Assembly (NCBI GenBank): GCA_001873075.1
Contig: MNYL01000119.1
Span: 1-5,475, forward strand
From: Fibrobacteres bacterium CG2_30_45_31
Lineage (GTDB): Bacteria; Fibrobacterota; Fibrobacteria; Fibrobacterales; Fibrobacteraceae
Length of the DNA: 5,475 bases
Reading direction: 5' to 3'
Positions 1-5,120 of this stretch are shown here, piece by piece. The notes beneath the pieces are model-generated. The model saw nothing but the letters and a program-made list of their open reading frames with translations, was not told where the DNA came from and ran no database searches. The translations under genes were made by a program, and so were the position numbers. Position 1 is the stretch's first letter. Each line of letters starts with the position of its first letter.

Positions 1-87
1 GCCGCCGTACATATCGCTGAACGGCGACACATCGCTGCCGCCGCCGGCCAAACCTAAACGGAGCGGAGCCTTGCTGCGAATAATCAT
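1..87 (-). CDS. hddA: GHMP-family sugar kinase, HddA-like (D-glycero-D-manno-heptose 7-phosphate kinase), N-terminal part only
   Basis: Only the first 29 codons lie in the window; the gene runs off the left edge. The start is the ATG at 87-85, preceded by an AAGGA ribosome-binding site at 7 bases. The protein begins MIIRSKAPLRLGLAGGGSDV and then SPFSDMYGG. The pattern R-x-P-L-R-L-G-L-A-G-G-G-(S/T)-D near the extreme N-terminus is what I know from HddA-type GHMP kinases, which phosphorylate D-glycero-D-manno-heptose 7-phosphate at C1 in cytoplasmic synthesis of GDP-heptose for capsule, S-layer or LPS glycans. The ATP-binding and C-terminal GHMP motifs are outside the window. The gene lies 31 bases downstream of the GT4 glycosyltransferase on the same strand, so the two are probably co-transcribed. 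Another sugar-1-kinase of the GHMP family (fucose-kinase-like) is possible, because the decisive part of the protein is missing. Confidence 0.82.
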   Translation of the reverse strand, partial: MIIRSKAPLRLGLAGGGSDVSPFSDMYGG

Positions 88-94
88 GATCTTA

Positions 95-99
95 TCCTT
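95..99 (-). promoter_or_regulatory. Ribosome-binding site of the hddA-like gene
   Basis: Read on the minus strand, AAGGA stands 7 bases before the ATG at 87. It supports this start and shows that this genome uses Shine-Dalgarno signals at least some of the time. Confidence 0.65.
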
Positions 100-118
100 T
101 TTGAGTCAAAAAACAGTC

Positions 119-1237
119 TTAAGACAAAGTATAGATAAATTGAGAAAGACCCCTCGAAAAAGAAGCCATGGAGCAGCGTTCGATAAGCTTCAACGCCGCC
201 TCCCAATCAACGATGTCCTCCCCATTTAACACGCGATCCAGAAGCCGGACATATTCTTCCGCATTTTCAGGATCAGAGACCAGGGGAACGACTTCCGCCA
301 GATTTTCAGCGATAGCGCTTGTTCTAGCGGCAATCGGGGGCGTTCCGCAGGCGAGTGCTTCTATCGGAGGCAAACCGAAGCCCTCCAGCAGAGAGGGAAA
401 GACAAACACACTGGCGTTACGATAAAAGTCCGCCAAGGTTTCCTCTGAAATATTCTTAAAATGAAAAACATTGGAGAGTTTCTTTTCCTCTAACTTTTTT
501 GCCGTATCCGGTCGAAGCGAACCGACCCGGACAAAAGCGACATCCGGGCGGAGTTCCGCCATTTTAAAAAAAGTATCCAAATTTTTCCGGGGTTCGTCCA
601 AACTGACGTTCAATGCCACGCCACGGAAGCCACGCACTCCGAATTTCTCCCAGAATTGTTTTTTCTCTTCCAAAGACGGCGTACCGTTTTTCCGGAAAAA
701 GCTTTTCGAATTGACCGGATGCGCGATAACGGCTCCCGGATTTCTGGGCTTTCCGAAATAGAGATCGGACTCTCGGGATGTATATCGGGAATTAAAAAGA
801 TAGGTATCGGCGGCTTTTGTATGCCGCGTGAAAAAGCAATTGATGAGGCGGAATTTCAAGCTGTGCGGATAAAGCGTTTCTGCAAATGTGTCATGTACCA
901 TCACTATCGTCCGTGCTCTCGGTTGCGCTTTCTTCGCCACCGGGATCAGGAAACTCAATTCCGGGCGGATCCAGATGATGATATCCAGAGGATTCTGGGA
1001 CAAATAATCAGAAAATTTTTTGCGATAGGAAAAAAAGCCCCATTCCAAAGAACTCGCCCTGATGAAATCTTCTCCCGCGGGATTCCCTTCCTTAAAATAT
1101 TCAGGCGTAACAAGCCAGAGAACCTTCGCCGTGATGCCTGCCATCAAAAATGCATCGCGCATATTCAACGATAACCGGCCGAAACTTGTTTTAGAATTTT
1201 TATCACAGAGAATAAGGATCTTTCGAGATGAGCACAT
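119..1237 (-). CDS. GT4-family (GT-B fold) glycosyltransferase, surface polysaccharide assembly
   Basis: A cytoplasmic retaining glycosyltransferase that would transfer a sugar from a nucleotide-sugar donor to a growing glycan; donor and acceptor cannot be told from sequence. I start it at the ATG at 1237 (372 residues, MCSSRKILILCDKNSKT). The frame is open to a TTG at 1270, but that adds 11 residues with no good ribosome-binding site, and GT-B proteins usually begin their first beta strand within a few residues of the start. Seen in the protein: an N-terminal Rossmann half with RKILILCDKN at about 5-14; a donor-binding region NVSLDEPRKNLDTF at about 210-223; and the GT4 E-x7-E signature EGFGLPPIEALACG with glutamates at about 285 and 293. 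No membrane segment or signal peptide is evident. It leads the minus-strand unit that continues into the hddA-like kinase and is divergent from the GT2 genes, which places it in the same glycan locus. The length is normal for the family. The translation signal at 1237 is weak. Confidence 0.88.
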   Translation of the reverse strand: MCSSRKILILCDKNSKTSFGRLSLNMRDAFLMAGITAKVLWLVTPEYFKEGNPAGEDFIRASSLEWGFFSYRKKFSDYLSQNPLDIIIWIRPELSFLIPVAKKAQPRARTIVMVHDTFAETLYPHSLKFRLINCFFTRHTKAADTYLFNSRYTSRESDLYFGKPRNPGAVIAHPVNSKSFFRKNGTPSLEEKKQFWEKFGVRGFRGVALNVSLDEPRKNLDTFFKMAELRPDVAFVRVGSLRPDTAKKLEEKKLSNVFHFKNISEETLADFYRNASVFVFPSLLEGFGLPPIEALACGTPPIAARTSAIAENLAEVVPLVSDPENAEEYVRLLDRVLNGEDIVDWEAALKLIERCSMASFSRGLSQFIYTLS

Positions 1238-1253
1238 AGCCCTAATATATATA

Positions 1254-1328
1254 TTAATAAATGCGGACAATACCGGTCATCTCGGCCATGCGGGCGAACA
1301 AATTCGCTGCGCGATGCCCGACTCGCAT
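1254..1328 (-). CDS. Possible very small ORF (24 codons) in the leader of the GT4 operon; unproven
   Basis: Between the divergent promoters and the GT4 gene, a minus-strand frame free of stops runs from about 1427 down to the TAA at 1256-1254. Its most downstream-biased start is the ATG at 1328, giving 24 residues that begin MRVGHRAANLFARMAEM and end GIVRIY. GTG at 1340 or TTG at 1361 would give 28 or 35 residues. The stretch is clearly more GC-rich than the AT-rich DNA on either side, and its codon and residue choice looks more protein-like than the other frames. I do not recognise it. There is no convincing ribosome-binding site, and the frame has no start in its upstream part, so it may instead be the 3' remnant of a lost gene or simply a structured leader. 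It is listed as a weak candidate only. Confidence 0.2.
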   Translation of the reverse strand: MRVGHRAANLFARMAEMTGIVRIY

Positions 1329-1403
1329 GCTTTCCGCCACTTTGAGCGACAGCTGTTGCAAAAGCCGGAAACTAGCTTTTTCCAGAAGACGAAAATATCT
1401 ACT

Positions 1404-1439
1404 TACAGGGAAAATAGTATATTTGTCTTACTACCTGTA
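1404..1439. promoter_or_regulatory. Candidate divergent promoter/operator between the GT4 and GT2 operons
   Basis: Two -10-like boxes overlap head to head: TATATT on the plus strand at 1418-1423, and TATACT on the minus strand at 1421-1416. An inverted repeat, TACAGG at 1404-1409 and CCTGTA at 1434-1439 with a 24-base spacer, is centred on them. No good -35 hexamer is visible for either direction. The same GTATATT string occurs upstream of the outer-membrane protein gene at 4251-4257, which supports a -10 role. The arrangement would let one regulator or one polymerase exclude the other. This is inferred from pattern only. Confidence 0.4.
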
Positions 1440-1472
1440 TCATGAGTATGCCTCTTTCCATCTTACCCGCGT

Positions 1473-2417
1473 ATGCCTAAACTGTATATTGCACTCGCTA
1501 CTTACAACGGAGAAAAGTATCTTCCTCAGATGCTTGATTCGTTGTTGCAGCAGACGAAGCTGGCGGACAAAGTCATTGCCGTGGACGACGGATCCACGGA
1601 CGGCACGGTAGCGATCCTTGAAAGTTACAAGGACAGGCTCCCGCTCGACATTCATCCGCAAAAGGAGAATAGAGGGCACCGCGCCGCATTCGGTCTATGC
1701 CTTGAATTCGTGCAGAAAGAAGCCGCGCCGAACGATTACATCGCCCTCGCGGATCAGGACGACATCTGGCTCCCGAAAAAACTGGAAATCCTGGGGAAAA
1801 ACATAGGCAACGCAGACCTGATTTTCGGAGACGCCGAACTCATTAATGCAACAGGAGAAAAGATCGCGGACTCCTGGCGAACCTGTGGGAAAATACTCCC
1901 ACATCTTCCAACGAAAGCGCTGCTCACCGGATTCACCAACGTCACCGGCTGTCTCACCCTTTTTAAAACGAGTCTTTTACAACGGGTCCTTCCCTTTCCG
2001 GACGGCATACCCGTGCACGACCAATGGATAACCTTTTGTGCTTCTATTGGAAACGGATGCATAAGCACTCCTGAAAAAGTCGTGAAATACCGCATTCACG
2101 AAAACAATTCCATCGGACTCGGAGAACGCTATCGCTGGAGCGACAGAGTAAAATTAAATTTAAAATGGATTCAAACCATCATGCGGAGCAAAGTCTTTCA
2201 AGACCTGCGTCCCGAAGAAAAGGCATTCGCGGTTGAATATGAACACTACATTTCCAGCAGATTTATAAAGAATTTTCAGATGAAAGCAATTCCCTGGGCC
2301 TGGAAAAATCGTGCTGCGTTGTATCCCCAATGCAGCTCGTTCAAAGCTCTCCTGAGCCGGGCCCTGTTTGCCGCAGTCGGTGTAAAATTCGCACAAAGAT
2401 TTCTTGAAAGGACATAG
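1473..2417 (+). CDS. GT2-family glycosyltransferase (GT-A fold, rhamnosyltransferase-like)
   Basis: Predicted cytoplasmic inverting glycosyltransferase of 314 residues, a normal length for GT2 enzymes that build O-antigen or capsule repeat units. Seen: the nucleotide-binding start PKLYIALATYNGEKYL at 2-17; DDGSTDGT at 38-45, the usual donor/metal-contact motif; ALADQDDIW at 91-99, which holds the DxD-type metal site in the form D-Q-D-D; HDQW at 182-185, where the catalytic-base acidic residue is usually found; and YRIHENNSIG at 206-215, typical of the RgpB/WfgD-like rhamnosyl- or galactosyltransferase branch. The C-terminal 80 residues are basic and aromatic and probably lie near the membrane. 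The ATG at 1473 is chosen because the family motif starts a few residues later. No clear Shine-Dalgarno sequence precedes it. The next gene starts inside the stop codon, so the two are translationally coupled. The sugar specificity is not determinable. Confidence 0.9.
   Translation: MPKLYIALATYNGEKYLPQMLDSLLQQTKLADKVIAVDDGSTDGTVAILESYKDRLPLDIHPQKENRGHRAAFGLCLEFVQKEAAPNDYIALADQDDIWLPKKLEILGKNIGNADLIFGDAELINATGEKIADSWRTCGKILPHLPTKALLTGFTNVTGCLTLFKTSLLQRVLPFPDGIPVHDQWITFCASIGNGCISTPEKVVKYRIHENNSIGLGERYRWSDRVKLNLKWIQTIMRSKVFQDLRPEEKAFAVEYEHYISSRFIKNFQMKAIPWAWKNRAALYPQCSSFKALLSRALFAAVGVKFAQRFLERT
2407..2412 (+). promoter_or_regulatory. Ribosome-binding site deciding the GTG start of the second GT2 gene
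   Basis: AAAGGA ends 4 bases before the GTG at 2417. It lies inside the last codons of the first GT2 gene, whose TAG shares its final G with the GTG. Together these support a GTG start at 2417 and coupled translation. Confidence 0.6.
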
Positions 2418-3307
2418 TGAAACCGGTCGCCTCCATTCTCGTAAATTATCATGCAGCAAGCGACACCATACGTTGTGTGCAAAGCATCGCAGAACAAACC
2501 AGAATTCCCGATTGCATCTTTGTCGTAGATAACGCGGCAACTGCCGAATCACGGCATTCCCTTGAAAAGTTGAAGAATTTTCATCCCGGATTAAAATTTT
2601 TCCTTCTTTTTAACGAGAAAAATCATGGTTTTGCCGCCGCCTGCAACCAAGCAATGAAAGCAATTGAAGATCAAGGTTTCAACGGCTATTTCTGGCTCGT
2701 GAACAACGATACCGTTGCAGATCAGAATGCGCTCAAGGAACTTCTGGAAGAAGCAGAAAAAACAGATGCAGGCATTACAGGGTCTAGGATTGAACTTCCC
2801 GGAAATCGTCAGGGCGGTTCCGCGACGATTCATCCGTTCTGGGGTACCGTTAAAAGATCCAGTGTTTTCAGAAATTCGCCTAACGAATACATTGAGGGAG
2901 CGTCATTCCTGATCTCCCCAGAGTGCTTTCAGAAAATCGGATTCTTCCCTGAGGATTATTTTCTTTACTCTGAAGAAACGGATTACTGCTATGCCGCACG
3001 CAGAGCAGGATTTTCCCTTGCACTTGCAGAAAAAGCCATCATCAAGCACAAAGCGGGAAATTCCACTGGCAGCGAACTTGGCAAAGGAAAAGTTCCTTTT
3101 TTCATTGATTGTCTACTGATCCGCAACCGAGTCTTCTTTTGCCGGAAATACGGATTTCCAAAAGCCGGGATCTTCCTCGCCCTGCTTTTTTCATTGCTGC
3201 TCCGCGCGCAAAGGCGTCAGTGGAAACGCATAATCACCATACTTTGCATCACTTTAAGCGTGCAAAAATTTAAAAATTTCATACGCGATAACGGAGGTTC
3301 CATATGA
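2417..3307 (+). CDS. GT2-family glycosyltransferase (WbbL/rhamnosyltransferase-like)
   Basis: 296-residue predicted inverting glycosyltransferase of the WbbL-like branch of GT2, often rhamnosyltransferases acting on lipid-linked glycans at the inner face of the cytoplasmic membrane. Seen: VASILVNYHAASDT at 4-17; VVDNA at 36-40 in place of the more common VDNxS; NEKNHGFAAACNQAM at 66-80, the family's N-x-G-(F/Y)-(A/G)-x-x-x-N motif; WLVNNDTV at 93-100, with the DxD-like metal site reduced to N-N-D as in this branch; EGASFLISPECF at 160-171; and FLYSEETDYCYAARRAG at 182-198, which holds the catalytic E-(E/D)-x-D region. Hydrophobic stretches near 251-264 and 271-282 could anchor the C-terminus to the membrane. 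It starts with GTG, overlapping the previous stop by one base, and ends in an ATGA overlap with the next (broken) gene, so all three belong to one operon. The exact sugar is unknown. Confidence 0.9.
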   Translation: MKPVASILVNYHAASDTIRCVQSIAEQTRIPDCIFVVDNAATAESRHSLEKLKNFHPGLKFFLLFNEKNHGFAAACNQAMKAIEDQGFNGYFWLVNNDTVADQNALKELLEEAEKTDAGITGSRIELPGNRQGGSATIHPFWGTVKRSSVFRNSPNEYIEGASFLISPECFQKIGFFPEDYFLYSEETDYCYAARRAGFSLALAEKAIIKHKAGNSTGSELGKGKVPFFIDCLLIRNRVFFCRKYGFPKAGIFLALLFSLLLRAQRRQWKRIITILCITLSVQKFKNFIRDNGGSI

Positions 3308-4198
3308 GTATCCGTCTTTTTCAATTTTTCGCGTTCCTTTTTCAATTTTCCCTATCGGTGGCCGCATTCGAAATGCCGGATTCCCTCCCCGGGCACCTTC
3401 GTTTCGGTGATTCCACCGTATTCTTTCATGTGCGCTGAACGCTCGCAGATTCCGCATCCATCACCCACTTTTACGATTCCGACAAGCATAAAGAAAACAG
3501 TTTGAGCGTGCGCCTCCGCGTGAATTGACAGATCACCGACGCTTTCGTTTTCCGCGCCATGGGTTTCGTTTCAAACGACAAGACTTCGCGCGATTACGTC
3601 GATAATTTTTACGACCCTTACGATGTGGCCTGCCTTACAATCGCCAAGGCAAAGGCAGCCGCTCCTAGGATACATTCACCGCACGAAGCGAATACCGTGC
3701 AAGTTTCGGCAAGCTCATGGCCGGCGTCGATTATCTGGAATGGGATTCGGCGAAACACAATTACCATCCATGGATGGATTCGATGATGCACCTCCCCGCG
3801 CAAATCACATTCGGCATCGGTGAAATGATCGTCTATGGTTCCAGCCGCGGGCACCAATCCCAACCGGGACGCTAGACAGCTCCGACCGCCATTTCGAATG
3901 GGTCTACGCCATGCCCTTCATGCCTTATGTATTCGCCCAGCGCTACCTCGGCGACCTCGACAACACGAGGCTTTCCTTCGACATCAACATCAAGACACTC
4001 CCTCACTGGGAATTCTACGGGGAAATGCTCTGGGACGACATGAAAAAGGTGACATCCATGTTCGATGACTCTTGGTGGGGGAACAAATGGGGCGCGTCCG
4101 TCGGTCTCACCCCGCTATTCAAAAAAGTAGAAGATAATTCCCTAATCAAAGCCAAATCCTTTACCGTCTACATCGGTGCAACTTTCTGGTTTATATAA
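3304..4198 (+). pseudogene. Degraded outer-membrane capsule-assembly (Wzi-like) gene with three in-frame stops and two frameshifts
   Basis: The ATG at 3304 overlaps the previous TGA (ATGA) and opens with a signal peptide (MSIRLFQFF, then LSVAA before FEMPD). The frame stops at TGA 3436-3438 after 44 residues. Reading on gives sensible protein: LADSASITHFYDSDKHKENS, TGA at 3526-3528, then QITDAFVFRAMGFVSNDKTS and NFYDPYD. A net -1 or +2 shift near 3625-3627 leads to GLPYNRQGKGSRS, then TAG at 3666-3668, then DTFTARSEYRASFGKLMAG and VDYLEWDSAKHNYHPW, and later FGIGEMIVYGSSRG. A -1 shift at the GGG run 3849-3851 leads to PIPTGTLDSSDRHFEWVYAM, PFMPYVFAQRYLGDLDNT, FYGEMLWDDM, DDSWWGNKWGASVG and the final TAA. 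The series E-x-x-V-Y-G, P-F-x-P-Y, D-x-D-N and Y-G-E-x-L-x-D-D is what I associate with the Wzi family, outer-membrane barrels that hold capsule at the surface. About 298 codons remain, against roughly 450 or more in the family, so internal and C-terminal losses are likely. The family call is moderate; the disruption is clear. Confidence 0.8.
3764..3777. repeat. Perfect 14-base palindrome inside the pseudogene
   Basis: CCATCCATGGATGG is its own reverse complement. It encodes part of the YHPWMD stretch and lies where the pseudogene appears to lack an internal segment relative to Wzi-like proteins. It may mark a deletion end or be chance. Confidence 0.5.
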
Positions 4199-4276
4199 TC
4201 GTTCTTGTTTAGAATCTTACAAGTCTCAATGTAATTCATCGGAATTTCTTGTATATTCAGCACTTTAGGGCACCTC

Positions 4277-4308
4277 ACCCTTTATTGATTTTTTATTACA
4301 ATAAGGGT
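4277..4308 (+). other. Leader hairpin upstream of the outer-membrane protein gene
   Basis: ACCCTTTATTG at 4277-4287 pairs with CAATAAGGGT at 4299-4308, with one bulged T and an 11-base, T-rich loop. No U-run follows, so it is not a standard terminator in either direction. Its place in the presumed 5' leader fits an mRNA-stabilising or regulatory stem. Confidence 0.45.
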
Positions 4309-4352
4309 CTCTTGAGAATGCTAACTTTGGTTCCATAATGAATTCACTTTAT

Positions 4353-4357
4353 AGGAG
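4353..4357 (+). promoter_or_regulatory. Ribosome-binding site deciding the start of the outer-membrane protein gene
   Basis: AGGAG lies 7 bases before the ATG at 4365. The in-frame ATG at 4338 has no such signal, and starting there would place nine extra residues in front of a textbook signal peptide. Confidence 0.8.
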
Positions 4358-4364
4358 TTTCACT

Positions 4365-5117
4365 ATGTTAAAAAAGATACTTGTTGCCTTGGCGTTAGTC
4401 ACGGTATCCAGTTTTGCAGCTTGGGATATGTTTCCTGTGCCGGAACAGGGTAAAGGAGAGGCCAAGCTAGGTCTCGTGTATAATTTTCATGACGATTGGG
4501 ACGATTTGAATCTCACGAGTGGAGTCCGCTATACGGTGGTTCCGCATCTTGAACTTGCCCTTTTGAATTTGGATTGGCGTTTTTACGGAGAATCGGGAAA
4601 CGAAGGAAGTTCACAGGACGGTCTCGCAGACCCTGTGATCGGTATGCGCTATTGGCTTCAAAACAATATCGGTATCTTTGCAGATTTATCGCTCCCTGTG
4701 GGTGATGATTCTTACAACCACGGCGAATTCCAGTTTCGCGGCGGGGCCCAATTTTCCACTAAACTGATGGATGCTCTCTCGTTAGGTTCTGAGGCTGGCC
4801 TTGCATTCTATACAGAAGATGATAATGATTACACACGCGGTATCACTACAAATCTTTCGGGTGAATTGGATTATGCAATTCCTTCTATTCCGCTTACTCC
4901 ATTCGTAGGTATGGAAATGTTATTGCGTTTACTGGATTCCGAACAGAATAATAATGATCTTGATGATGGTGGCGATGCCGGACTCGCGATTACTCTCGGA
5001 GCCCGCTACGATTTTAACCCAGCAATCTCTGCGGATCTCAGCCTTAAAATTCACACTGGTGATATTTACGGCGAAGATTATAACACCGTTGCTGCCCACG
5101 CTTATTTCCACTTTTAA
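4365..5117 (+). CDS. Small outer-membrane beta-barrel protein with signal peptide
   Basis: 250 residues from the ATG at 4365. Residues 1-18 are a Sec signal peptide (MLKK, hydrophobic core ILVALALVTV, then SSFA before AWDMF), so the protein is exported. The mature part alternates short polar turns with amphipathic strands: EAKLGLVYNF, SGVRYTVVPHLELALLNLDW, DPVIGMRYWL, IGIFADLSLPVG, FQFRGGAQFS, LGSEAGLAFYTE, TTNLSGELDYAI, TPFVGMEMLLRLL, AGLAITLGARYDF and ISADLSLKIHTG. It ends AYFHF, the terminal aromatic pattern recognised by the BAM insertion machinery. I expect a barrel of roughly 10-12 strands. The style, with G-L-x-D-P-x-x-G-x-R-Y, resembles the MetA/phenol-degradation type of outer-membrane channel families, but substrate and function are unknown. 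Acidic loops rich in D, E and N near 193-204 suggest an extracellular, possibly cation-binding, face. It has its own promoter-like region and is not part of the glycan operon. Confidence 0.85.
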   Translation: MLKKILVALALVTVSSFAAWDMFPVPEQGKGEAKLGLVYNFHDDWDDLNLTSGVRYTVVPHLELALLNLDWRFYGESGNEGSSQDGLADPVIGMRYWLQNNIGIFADLSLPVGDDSYNHGEFQFRGGAQFSTKLMDALSLGSEAGLAFYTEDDNDYTRGITTNLSGELDYAIPSIPLTPFVGMEMLLRLLDSEQNNNDLDDGGDAGLAITLGARYDFNPAISADLSLKIHTGDIYGEDYNTVAAHAYFHF

Positions 5118-5120
5118 AGT

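Larger units (their letters stand above)
4199..4364. promoter_or_regulatory. Intergenic region with candidate promoter and 5' leader of the outer-membrane protein gene
   Basis: This AT-rich stretch separates the polysaccharide operon from the barrel gene. TATATT at 4252-4257, preceded by TTG to give cTTGTATATTC, is the best -10 candidate. No matching -35 is convincing. A start point near 4264 would leave a leader of about 100 bases that contains the hairpin described separately. There is no clear T-tract terminator for the upstream operon here. Confidence 0.45.

Noticed and set aside
168..1174. Several plus-strand open frames of 85-172 codons opposite the GT4 gene
   Set aside because: They lie antisense to a clear GT4 reading frame, have compositions rich in R, S and C with no family motif, and lack ribosome-binding sites.
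1261..1611. Plus-strand open frame running through the divergent region into the first GT2 gene
   Set aside because: It overlaps the first GT2 gene out of frame, its residues (runs of R, S and C) do not look protein-like, and there is no start signal.
3304..3668. Reassigned genetic code with TGA read as tryptophan
   Set aside because: One of the three stops is TAG, two frameshifts are also present, and TGA ends the intact GT2 gene at 3305-3307 in a normal ATGA overlap. Gene decay explains all of this.
3911..4198. A separate intact gene starting at the ATG at 3911
   Set aside because: Its frame continues meaningfully upstream of that ATG (PIPTGTLDSS, then RHFEW) and it has no ribosome-binding site or signal peptide. 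It is the tail of the broken barrel gene.
4204..4225. CTTGT/ACAAG inverted repeat after the pseudogene as a terminator
   Set aside because: The stem is only 5 pairs, weak and AT-rich, with no T-tract after it.
4338..4364. Earlier start of the outer-membrane protein gene at the ATG at 4338
   Set aside because: It has no ribosome-binding site and would add nine residues before a complete signal peptide. AGGAG stands at the right distance from the ATG at 4365.
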